From Sorangium cellulosum (GTDB lineage Bacteria > Myxococcota_A > Polyangia > Polyangiales > Polyangiaceae), in assembly GCF_001589285.1 (NCBI RefSeq), contig NZ_JEMA01000407.1, positions 1 through 35,486 of the forward strand: a DNA stretch of 35,486 bases, read 5' to 3'. Below, piece after piece: positions 25,347 through 33,800 of the stretch (position 1 is the stretch's first letter; every line of letters begins with the position of its first letter). Under the pieces are notes generated by a model that did not search any database, was not told the DNA's origin, and saw only the letters and a program-made list of their open reading frames with translations. The translations under genes and the position numbers were made by a program.

Positions 25347-26366
25347 ATGCACGCCAGGAGCGTCCTTTCCGTACTCGCGCTGACAACCTTGATGGCCGGC
25401 AGCCCCTTCGCGGCGGGATGCAAGACCGCCGCCGAGGCCAGCGTGACCGAGGAGTCGGTCGAGGCGGCCCCGGTCGCGCTCGAAGAGCCGCTGATCGAGG
25501 AGCACGACGGCGGCGCGGTCGGGTGGGATATCGCGGCCGACGGCACCGTGAGGGCCGCCGTCAAGACGCCTGACGGCAAGCCCATCGACAAGGACGTGAG
25601 CGGAACGCTCACCTGGAGAGGGCCGAACGGCGACGCGCAGGTCCCGCTCACGCTCGACCCGAAGACAGGGCTCCTCATCGCTGCCGGGCCCAGGCTCGAG
25701 ACCGACCTCACCGAGGTGAAATACAACGTCGTCGTCTCCGGGAAGCCGTGGAACGGCACGCTCCACGTGCCCGCAGGGGGCACGAAGGTCATCGTCGAGG
25801 GCGCGAGAAAGGCCGAGAAGCGGCCGATCCCCCCGGGCAAGACAGGCCCGAACGGCGGCGTCATCCAGGTGGTCGGCGACGACACCATCGAGGTTGTCGC
25901 GGACAAGACCTCCGGCCAGGTCAGGGTGTATGTCCTCGACGCGAACTTCAAGCCGATCCCCGTCGGTGACCGCAAGATCAAGCTCGGGTTCGTGGGGTCG
26001 AGCTCCGAGCTCATCCTGTTGAACCCCGGGCCCGGCGGCCTCTACTGCACCGGTACGATCGCGACGAAGGTGAACCCCGTGAAGCTCACGGTGGTCGTGG
26101 CGCACCCGACCCACGCCGACGTGGTGCTCGTCGGGTATCGCCCCGGCGTGCACGTCGTCGTCGGCCCGAGCGCGCCGTCCCTGCACGTTGTCGTGGCGAC
26201 GACGTGGAACGTGGGCGTGAAGGTCAAGACGAATCCAGGCGTGGTGGTTGTCCACGATGACGACGACGACGATGACGACGGGCGAAGGATCCACATCCAC
26301 GTGCACGGCAAGCACAAGGGCAAGCACAAGCACAAGCACAAGCACGGCCGCGGGCACTGGCACTGA
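25347..26366 (+). CDS. Secreted lipoprotein-like protein with Glu-rich N-terminus and poly-Asp/His-Lys tail
   Basis: 339 residues from the ATG at 25347, with GGAGG 6 bases upstream. A signal sequence ends FAAGC (Cys25), a loose lipobox. A Glu-rich segment follows, with three EE pairs and seven Glu in residues 35-52. The middle (about 145-230) contains NGGVIQVVGDDTIEVVADKTSGQ-type sequence, recalling small beta domains found next to metal-handling proteins; this is a weak match. The tail has eight consecutive Asp (304-311), then alternating His/Lys with 10 more His in 28 residues. The tail should bind metal or mineral cations. The last 110 bases overlap the next gene in another frame. That gene encodes a gamma-carboxylase homologue, so the Glu-rich segment is a candidate substrate. 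No named family is assigned. Confidence 0.75.
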   Translation: MHARSVLSVLALTTLMAGSPFAAGCKTAAEASVTEESVEAAPVALEEPLIEEHDGGAVGWDIAADGTVRAAVKTPDGKPIDKDVSGTLTWRGPNGDAQVPLTLDPKTGLLIAAGPRLETDLTEVKYNVVVSGKPWNGTLHVPAGGTKVIVEGARKAEKRPIPPGKTGPNGGVIQVVGDDTIEVVADKTSGQVRVYVLDANFKPIPVGDRKIKLGFVGSSSELILLNPGPGGLYCTGTIATKVNPVKLTVVVAHPTHADVVLVGYRPGVHVVVGPSAPSLHVVVATTWNVGVKVKTNPGVVVVHDDDDDDDDGRRIHIHVHGKHKGKHKHKHKHGRGHWH

Positions 26367-27711
26367 TCTCGCGCGCCGCTGGGCGAGCTACCTGTCCGCC
26401 GAGGTCGACGCCGCCTCGCTCGCCGTCTTTCGCGTCGGCTATGGCGCCCTGATCGCATGGGAGGTCGTTCGGTACGCCCTCCACGATCGGATAACCCGCT
26501 ATTACATCGAGCCGAGCTTCTTCTTCAGCTTCGTCCCCTTCGTCCGCCCCTGGGGCGGGACGGGGATGTACTGGCACTTCGCCGCCCTCTTCGTCCTCGC
26601 CCTCCTCTGCGCCGCCGGGCTCTTCTACCGGGTGAGCGCCGCGCTGCTCTGCGCCGCCCTCACGTACGTCTTCCTCCTCGACAAGGCGCAGTACCTCAAC
26701 CACCTCTATCTCCTCTGCCTCCTCGGCCTGCTGCTCGCCGTCGCCCCCGCGCACCGCGCGCTCTCGCTGGACCTCCTCCGCAGGCGGCGCGCCGCGCCCT
26801 CCAGCGCGCCGGCCGAGACCGCGCCGCGCTACTACCTCTTCGCCCTGAAGGCCCAGATCGCGATCGTCTACTTCTACGGCGGCATCGCGAAGCTGAACGG
26901 CGACTGGCTCCGGGGGCAGCCGCTCACGATGTGGCTCGCCGATCGCGCCGACGCGCCCCTCGTCGGGCCGCTCCTTGCCACGCCGGCAGCGGGGCTCGCG
27001 CTCTCCTACGCAGGGCTCCTCATCGACCTCTCGATGGGCTTCCTGCTCTTCTCTCGACGTACCTTTCCGCTCGGCGCGGCGATCGCCGTGGCGTTCAACC
27101 TCAGCAACGCTCTCCTGTTCAGGATCGGGATCTTCCCCTACGCGATGATCGCCTCGCTCGCGCTGTTCGGAGCCCCCTCGTGGCCGAGGCGGCGGCTGCC
27201 CTTCCTGTTCAGGACAGCGGGCCGCGCGGGCGGCGGCGTCCCTGCCCCCTCGCCCGCGGCGCCGCGGCGGAGGGCCCTGCCGCTCGCGCTGCTGCACGGG
27301 TATCTCCTTTTCCACCTCGCGGTGCCGCTCCGCCACTGGGCTTATCCGGGCGACGTGGCCTGGAACGAGGCCGGACACCGCTTCTCGTGGCGCATGAAGC
27401 TCCGCGACAAGAACGTGAGCGAGCTCGACATTCACGTGCTGGATCCGAGGACCGGCGTGCGCGAGTCGCTCGACCTCGGGGAGTGGCTCACCGATCGGCA
27501 GATCGGGGAGATGTGCACGCGGCCCGACATGATCGTCGACTTCGCGCGCCACGTGGCCGACCTCTGGCAGGAGCACTTCGGGGTGCGGCCGATCGTCACG
27601 GCGAAGGTCATGGCCTCGCTGAACGGCGGTCCCTTCCGCGACCTCGTCGACCCGACGCTCGACCTGGCGTCGCCGCCGAGAGGGATCCTCGCGGTCGTCC
27701 GGCCGCCTTGA
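26257..27711 (+). CDS. Vitamin K-dependent gamma-carboxylase homologue (HTTM-domain membrane protein)
   Basis: About 484 residues if started at the ATG 26257; TTG 26248 and ATG 26272 are alternatives. All lie inside the preceding gene, because no in-frame start exists between its stop and the conserved region (WASYLSAEVDAASLAVFRVGYG). Several membrane helices follow. Compared from memory with human GGCX, the motif DK-x4-NH-x-YL (D142, H149) is kept, and YGGIAKLNGDW places K212 at the catalytic Lys218. The later part (FSWRMKLRDK, DPRTGVRESLDLGEWLT, MASLNGGPFRDLVDPTLDL) also aligns with the lumenal part of the enzyme. The animal enzyme carboxylates Glu to Gla using vitamin K hydroquinone; a Leptospira homologue is reported to have changed activity. 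Activity here is unproven. It lacks about 270 C-terminal residues of the human enzyme. Confidence 0.85.
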   Translation: MTTTTMTTGEGSTSTCTASTRASTSTSTSTAAGTGTDLARRWASYLSAEVDAASLAVFRVGYGALIAWEVVRYALHDRITRYYIEPSFFFSFVPFVRPWGGTGMYWHFAALFVLALLCAAGLFYRVSAALLCAALTYVFLLDKAQYLNHLYLLCLLGLLLAVAPAHRALSLDLLRRRRAAPSSAPAETAPRYYLFALKAQIAIVYFYGGIAKLNGDWLRGQPLTMWLADRADAPLVGPLLATPAAGLALSYAGLLIDLSMGFLLFSRRTFPLGAAIAVAFNLSNALLFRIGIFPYAMIASLALFGAPSWPRRRLPFLFRTAGRAGGGVPAPSPAAPRRRALPLALLHGYLLFHLAVPLRHWAYPGDVAWNEAGHRFSWRMKLRDKNVSELDIHVLDPRTGVRESLDLGEWLTDRQIGEMCTRPDMIVDFARHVADLWQEHFGVRPIVTAKVMASLNGGPFRDLVDPTLDLASPPRGILAVVRPP

Positions 27712-27720
27712 CGCCGCACG

Positions 27721-29199
27721 TCAGCACGCTGCAGAGCGCCATGGCGCGCGCGCTCGCGCCGTCCCGCGCCGCGGCGACCGGCTGAGCGCGCGGCCATGGC
27801 TGCGGTGCGAGCCAGCACGCAGCGCGCTGACGGCCGCGGCGCTCAGCGCCAGCACGGCGCCGATACCGAGGCCGAGGCGCGGCGCGGCGTCGATCGGCGT
27901 GAGCGTGAAGAGCAAGGTCATGACGATGGCGCCCGCCGTCTGGCCGGCCAGCCGCGCGGTGCCCTGCATGCCGCCCGCGGCGGCGCCCCGCGCCAGCGGC
28001 GCCGCGAGGAGCATGTTGCGGTTGTTCGGCACCTGGAACAGGCCAAAGCCCGCGCCGCACAGCGCCACGAACGGCACCAGCGCCAGCGCGCCGCCGTGCG
28101 CCGGCGACAGCGCGAGCGCAGCGAGCCCCAGCGCGAGGCACGCCGCGCCCGTCGCGCACAGCCAGGCCGTCGAGATGCGGTTGGCGAGGCGGCCCGCGAC
28201 GGGCGCCACGATGGCCACGCTCAGCGGCCAGGGCGTGATCATCAGCCCGGTGGTCAGAGCCTCCTGGCCAAAGCTGTGCCGCAGATAGAAGGGCAGCGCG
28301 ACAAGCGCTGAGGCCTGTCCCGCGAAGCACGCGACCGAGGCGATCACGGAGACACGAAACGAACGGCTGCGCAGCAGGTCGAGCGGCACCAGGGGCGCCT
28401 CCTTCGGCAGCTCGCGGCGGAGCAAGAGCGCCGCGCTCAGGACGGACGCGGCGAGCAAGCCGGCCCCGAGCGCTGGCTCCGCGGGCACCAGCTCCGCGCC
28501 TGCGATCAGCGCGCCGAAGGCCCCCGCGTTCAGCGCCATGCTGGTCGCGTCCAGCGCTCGCGCCGTGCCGGGGACACAGGGGAGACCGCGCGTGGCGAGC
28601 AGCACCGCCGCGCCGAGCGGAAGATTGACGGCGAACAGCCAGGGCCAGCTCGCGCTCGAGAGCAGCGCGGCGCCGACCGTGGGCGCTGCGGCCGAGGACA
28701 GCGCCACGGCGAGCGCGTTCCAGCCGATGGCGGCCGCCAGCTGCGCCCGCGGGACCACGAAGCGCAGCAGCGCCACGCCGAGCGCCATCACGGCGGCGCC
28801 CCCGAGCCCCTGCAGGAAGCGCGCAGCGACAAGCCAGTGGAGCGATGGCGCCAGCGCACACAGCGCCGACGCGCCCGTGAACAGCCCGACGCCTGCCGTG
28901 AACACGGCGCGATGGCCCAGGCTCTCGCCCAGCGCGGCGCACGGCAACAGCGCCATCACCAGCCCGAGCTGGTAGGCGCTGACGACGCGCACCGACACGG
29001 CGGGCGTCACCTGGAACGCGTGCGCCAGCACGGGCAGCGCCACGTTGGCGATGCCGGCGGAGAGCACCACCAGCACCAGGGCAGCGATCACGCACGCAAT
29101 CGCCTCCGCGCGCGCCGGGCCCTGCACACCGGAGGCCGCCTGATCGGACGCCTCGCTCGGCAGGGGCGCGTCCGCGACCGGGGCGCGCAGCGCCATCAT
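27721..29199 (-). CDS. MFS transporter, DHA2-like drug/metabolite exporter
   Basis: 492 residues with about 12-14 membrane helices. The N-terminal half carries NVALPVLAHAFQV and the motif-A region GESLGHRAVFTAG. RFLQGLGGAAVMALGVALLR and the antiporter-type WNALAVALSSAAAPTVGAALLSSASWPWLFAVNLPLG (split by membrane turns) are typical of DHA2 exporters. The C-terminal 40 residues are Arg/Ser-rich and cytoplasmic. The start ATG at 29199 overlaps the stop of the cupin gene (ATGA), with GGTGGG upstream, so the two are translationally coupled. Substrate unknown. The gene converges with the carboxylase homologue, 9 bases apart. Confidence 0.92.
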   Translation of the reverse strand: MMALRAPVADAPLPSEASDQAASGVQGPARAEAIACVIAALVLVVLSAGIANVALPVLAHAFQVTPAVSVRVVSAYQLGLVMALLPCAALGESLGHRAVFTAGVGLFTGASALCALAPSLHWLVAARFLQGLGGAAVMALGVALLRFVVPRAQLAAAIGWNALAVALSSAAAPTVGAALLSSASWPWLFAVNLPLGAAVLLATRGLPCVPGTARALDATSMALNAGAFGALIAGAELVPAEPALGAGLLAASVLSAALLLRRELPKEAPLVPLDLLRSRSFRVSVIASVACFAGQASALVALPFYLRHSFGQEALTTGLMITPWPLSVAIVAPVAGRLANRISTAWLCATGAACLALGLAALALSPAHGGALALVPFVALCGAGFGLFQVPNNRNMLLAAPLARGAAAGGMQGTARLAGQTAGAIVMTLLFTLTPIDAAPRLGLGIGAVLALSAAAVSALRAGSHRSHGRALSRSPRRGTARARAPWRSAAC

Positions 29200-29735
29200 G
29201 TTCCCACCGTCCAGGCGCCGTTGCGCTCGACATAGCGGGTCACGCGCCGCGCGACCTGATCTTCCTGTTTGAGGTCGCGCTCGGTGAAGCGGAACAGCAG
29301 CGCCGGGCCGGCAACACAGCGCGTGTCGTGAATGTCTCCCGGCAAGAACAGCTGCGCCTGCCCGGCGCGCAACAGCGTCTCGTCACGCTTGACCAGCTGG
29401 ATGCCCGCTCCGGTCTCGACGCGAGCGTAGGTCGACATCGCGATCTCTCCGCGCTGCAGGGCGTAGATCACCCAGCCGCGGCCGTGATCGTGCGGCGGGC
29501 GGTAGAGCCCGGCCTGCTCGGTGTGCGCCTGCAGCACGAAGCCGTGCTCCGCGTCGCGGTAGAGCTCTCTGGACGCGGGCGCGTCCTCGTGCAGCGCCGC
29601 GAGCCAGGGCTCGGCGGCGTGCGCCTTCGCCAGCCGTTCCAGGTGAAGGCGGCAGCTGGCGACAAGGTCGCTGCTCAGCGGTCCCCAGCTGGCGCGGGTG
29701 CGATGGATGAACAGCGCAAGGGCGTTGTCGGTCAT
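29196..29735 (-). CDS. Cupin-fold protein, cysteine-dioxygenase-like metal site
   Basis: 179 residues. YRPPHDHGRGWVIYALQRGE (78-97) supplies a His82-x-His84 pair and Glu97, and LPGDIHDTR supplies His136, giving the usual three-His/one-Glu cupin metal set. The pattern resembles predicted dioxygenases of the CDO-like cupin group, but the substrate cannot be told. No signal peptide. It overlaps the MFS gene downstream by ATGA and is divergent from a LysR gene, so the pair is probably induced by that regulator in response to a small molecule that the enzyme modifies or the pump exports. Confidence 0.8.
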   Translation of the reverse strand: MTDNALALFIHRTRASWGPLSSDLVASCRLHLERLAKAHAAEPWLAALHEDAPASRELYRDAEHGFVLQAHTEQAGLYRPPHDHGRGWVIYALQRGEIAMSTYARVETGAGIQLVKRDETLLRAGQAQLFLPGDIHDTRCVAGPALLFRFTERDLKQEDQVARRVTRYVERNGAWTVGT

Positions 29736-29817
29736 GGGTGGCCTCCGGCTCGGCTCGAATCGACGTGATCCGGGCTTCGACGTCGAACCTAGAGCGCCGG
29801 AGCGGATTGCGGAACAC

Positions 29818-29846
29818 GCAACGGTTGCAACATACCTTTGCGTATG
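29818..29846. promoter_or_regulatory. Two adjacent inverted repeats, candidate LysR operator
   Basis: GCAAC-g-GTTGC (29818-29828) and CATAC-N6-GTATG (29831-29846) sit in the 149-base gap between the divergent cupin and LysR genes, 39 bases before the LysR start and 83 bases before the cupin start. LysR proteins usually bind a dyad of this kind near their own promoter and control the divergent operon. Confidence 0.55.
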
Positions 29847-29884
29847 ACGCCATGTATCGCCCCGACCTCTGCTAGCCTGGTCGC

Positions 29885-30844
29885 GTGGCGCTGCCCGACC
29901 TGAACCTGCTCGTGACGCTCGACGTGCTGCTCACGGAAGGCAGCGTGACCGGCGCGGCCCGACGCCTGCGCCTGAGCCCCTCGGCGATGAGCCGGGCGCT
30001 CGCGCGCCTGCGGGAGACCCTGGGCGACCCCCTGCTGGTGCGCGCTGGACGCGGCCTGGTGCCTACCCCGCGCGCGCTCGATCTTCGCGAGCGCGTGAGC
30101 CACCTGGTGCAGGGCGCCGAGGCCGTCCTGCGCCCGGCCGAGGAGCTCGACCTGAAGCGCCTGGCGCGCACCTTCACGCTGCGCACCAGCGAGGGCTTCG
30201 TCGAGAGCTTCGGTCCAGCCCTGATCGAGCGCACCGGCGCCCAGGCGCCAGGCGTCCGGCTGCGCTTCGTGTCGAAGCCCGACAAGGACAGCGCGCCGCT
30301 GCGCGCCGGTGCCGTCGACCTCGAGACGGGCGTCGTCGACGAAGACACGAGCCCCGAGCTGCGCACCCAGGCGCTCTTCCGCGACCGCTTCATCGGCGTC
30401 GTGCGCAGCGACCACCCCCTCGGCCGCGCGAAGATCACGCCCGCGCGCTACGCGGCCGGACGCCACGTCGTGTTCTCACGGCGCGGCGTGGCCAAGGGGC
30501 GCATCGACGAGAGCCTGGCCGCGCTCGGTCTGGCGCGCGAGGTGGTGACCATCGTCGGCGGGTTCGCCACGGCGATCGCCCTGGCGCGCGCGACCGACCT
30601 GATCGCCACCGTTCCGGAGCACCACACCCGGAGCCTGCGCGACGGCCTGTTCAGCTTCGCGCTGCCCTTCGCTGCGCCGGAGATCACCGTCTCGTTGCTG
30701 TGGCACCCGAGGCTGGACGCAGATCCCGCTCACCGCTGGTTGCGCGACAGCTTGCGGGAGGTCGTGGCAGGCGGGGGAGAGACGGCGGCGAAAAACGGGC
30801 GCGCCGGGCAGCGCCGCGAGCCCCAGAGGAGGCGAAAGGGCTAG
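29885..30844 (+). CDS. LysR-family transcriptional regulator
   Basis: 319 residues from a GTG at 29885, giving the standard N-terminus LPDLNLLVTLDVLLTEGSVTGAARRLRLSPSAMSRALARLRETLGD (split into the usual winged-helix helices, about 5-65). The effector-binding domain covers about 95-295 (FTLRTSEGFVESFGPALIE, FIGVVRSDHPL). A basic Arg-rich tail (about 300-319) follows. It belongs by its N-terminus to the NodD/NahR-like branch. It is divergent from the cupin-MFS pair and probably controls it through the inverted repeats in the gap. No clear Shine-Dalgarno sequence precedes the GTG. Confidence 0.93.
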   Translation: MALPDLNLLVTLDVLLTEGSVTGAARRLRLSPSAMSRALARLRETLGDPLLVRAGRGLVPTPRALDLRERVSHLVQGAEAVLRPAEELDLKRLARTFTLRTSEGFVESFGPALIERTGAQAPGVRLRFVSKPDKDSAPLRAGAVDLETGVVDEDTSPELRTQALFRDRFIGVVRSDHPLGRAKITPARYAAGRHVVFSRRGVAKGRIDESLAALGLAREVVTIVGGFATAIALARATDLIATVPEHHTRSLRDGLFSFALPFAAPEITVSLLWHPRLDADPAHRWLRDSLREVVAGGGETAAKNGRAGQRREPQRRRKG

Positions 30845-30893
30845 ATCGGCCTCGCCCGCTTCAGCCGAGCCGCGCGCTCTTGCTCCGCCTCCG

Positions 30894-33800
30894 CTACTTC
30901 GACGCCTGCCTGTCCTCGCAGCGGCCCAGCACGAAGATCCCGCAGACGCGCTCGTTCACGAGGCACTGCTGCCCTTCCGGGCACTGCGACGGGTCGAGCA
31001 CGGACGGGTCGCACGGCCTCGCGCAGAACGGAGGCGGGCCGCGCGGGGCGTCGTAGACGCCGTTCCCATCGCGATCGAGGTAGATGGGGTTCGTGACCGC
31101 GTACGGCGCCACCGGGTACCAGTCGGGGACCGGCGGCGACGCCGTGAAGAACCGCGAGAGCGCCTCGACCTGCGTGAACGCGAGGCTCGCGACCCGGGGC
31201 AGCTGGAGCTCGCCGAACGACACCGGCAGCGCGACAGGCGTGAGGAGGTTCTCGTCGCGCAGGCCCATCGCCACCACCACGACCCAGCCGTCCGACGGCG
31301 GCGCCGGCAGCGCGAGACGCTCGTCGACGTCCACGATCGCCGACGGCCCCGCCGAGGGCTCGAGCACCCGGACCAGGCGGCCGCTCACGTAGATCTCGAC
31401 GCGATCCACGCCGAACCAGCTCGCCGTCTCGATCCTCAGATCGAGCGGCGCCGTGTCGCCCTCGACGCGCGCCACGCCGCCGAACGTCGCGCCGCCCACG
31501 CTCGCCCGGACGAACGGGCCATACGTCGCGAACGCGCTGCCCGCGCGCAGCGACGCCGTGGCCTCGGCGAGATCGATCGCCGCCGGCTGGTCGGTCCGCG
31601 AGCGGAAGTACGTGCGCGGGAAGCCCGGCTCCAGCGAGGCGCTGTGGCCATCGCTGCTCCCTACCTGCGTCGGCGAGAAGCCGTGGTCGAGGTAGCGGAA
31701 CAGGTCATCGACCTGGCCCGCGTGGAAGGTGCACGGCTGATCCGCGTCCTCGGGCGGGACCGCGCCGCCCTCGCCCCCCAGGCAGAGCGCCTCCCCGTCG
31801 GCCGCGCTCCTGTCGAAGCCCCAGACGGCGTCCTGCTCCTCGGGCGTCCTCGTCAGGATCCGCTTGGTCACGCTCCAGGCGAGCGCCGAGCGGGCGCGCT
31901 GCTGGCACACAGCGTACCGCTCGCCGGGCTTGCACGCCGGCAGCGCGAGGTCGGGGCACGCCGCGCGGAGCGCCGCCTCGTCCCCCGCGGCGTCGATGCG
32001 CGACAGGCACCGGTTGAAATCGACGACCTCCTGCACGGTGGGGGTCCGGAGCAGATCGAACCGCTTCGCGTTGAACACCTCCATCGCGTCGAAGTCGCAG
32101 CTCCCCGCCTGGAACAGCGGGTTGCTCGCCTCGAGCGTGGGGATCGTCCGGTGCAGCGTGAAGGGGTCGACCCCGAGCTGGTCGATGTACCCGATGAACC
32201 CGTCGCGCGGGTGCGCGACGACAACGAGCGCGTCCTCGCCCTCCGCCGCCGCGCCGCGAACCCCGTCGATCACGTCCCCGCCCGCGCGGCAGACCCAGTC
32301 GAAGACGCCGTGATCCGGCACGTCGAGCTCGTCGTAGCGGAGCGGGAAGCCGATGAAGTGCCCGAGCTCGAGCGTCGAGACCTCCGCGCCGACCGCCGTC
32401 TTCAGGCGCGTCTCGAGCCCCAGCTGCCGCACCGCGGGCTCGAGGTCCGTGTGCACGTCGTGATCGGTCGCCACCGCGACCTCGAGGCCCTCGACGACCG
32501 CCGACGTCACCCGCTCTTCGAGCGGCATGCCGCTGTCGAAGCTCGGGCGCTGGTGCAGGTGCATGTCGATCGACATCCAGCCCGTCGAGTCGACCTCGCG
32601 CGGCACGACCGCCTCGATGCGGCGCGCCTCCCCGGCGCGCACCTCGAGATCGGGCACCTCGAAGCGGCCGAACTCGGGCCCGCGCGTGACGAGGACGCTG
32701 TATCGGCCAGGCTCGACCTCGGCAGCGCCCTCGCCCGTCGCCGAGCGCTCGATCTGCCGGACGCCGCTGCCGAGGCGGCCGTGGCCGAGGTAGACCCGCC
32801 GCAGGCCGTCGCCCTCGCGCGGCTGCCCCGCGGCGTCGAGCGCGACGAACGTCAGCTTGGCCGGCGCGAGGCGCCCGCCCTCGTCGACGACCCGGTACGC
32901 GATGCGCGCGGGGCTCGGTAGCTCCGCCGCGACGGTCGCCGTGGCCCCGGCGCCGAGCGCCACGCGGATCGGCGCGGACAGCGCCGTGCCCTCCGGGCTC
33001 TCCGCGACGAGCAGGTAGCCGCCGGGCGCGAGCCGCGCGCGGAAGTCGCCGTCCTCGACCGGATCGAGCCCGCGATCGGCGTCGATGGAGCTGAGCAGCC
33101 CGACGTCGCCCGAGCGCGCGAGGTTCGCCTCGACCAGCTCGTCAACGCTGGCGAAGGCGACGCCCGGGTCGGGGTCGCGGAAGACGTGGACGCGCGCGTT
33201 CGGCACGGGCGCGCCTGTCGATCGCCACCGCACCGCGCCCTCGAGCGCGCCTGTCGGCGTGCCCCGGGCGTCGTGCACCACCTCGGCGACGCTCGCGATG
33301 TCGCCCTCGCCCACAGCGAAGTACCGCTCGTAGGTGAACGACCGCTTGCGATCGCACGCCTCGTCGTCGGATTCGTCGGCGAGGCAGCTCCGGCCGGCGC
33401 TCAGGAACGCCGTGGCCGCGCTCGTGAAGACGGGGACGTTCACCGTGGTGGGCGGGCCGCCCGGGCTCGCCTTCGTGAAGTAGCCGTAGCTGACGTCGCC
33501 GCCCGCCGCGGCCACGAAGTCGAAGCTGAGCGGCCGCTGGAACGTGTCCCGGCCGGCGAAGAGCGCGTCGAACACCGCCCGCTCCTCGTCGAACCCGATG
33601 CCGGGGCCGAAGATGTCGTTCTGGTTGCCGAAGAAGACGAAATCGCCGGCGACGATCCCGCCCTTGCGCTCGGGGTCGCCGTTGCGGTCGTCGCCGAGGA
33701 TGCCCCGGAAGATGTCCTCGGGCCCCGTGGTGTTGTCGAGCGAGAGCGGCTCGCCGCACGCGCACACGGGGCAGCCGTCGTCGCCCGCCGCGAGGCCGTC

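Noticed and set aside
25347..27711. Frameshift or sequencing error joining the secreted protein and the carboxylase homologue into one protein
   Set aside because: Each has its own complete character: signal sequence and tail in the first, conserved N-terminal membrane region in the second. An overlap is simpler, although a start cannot be fixed.
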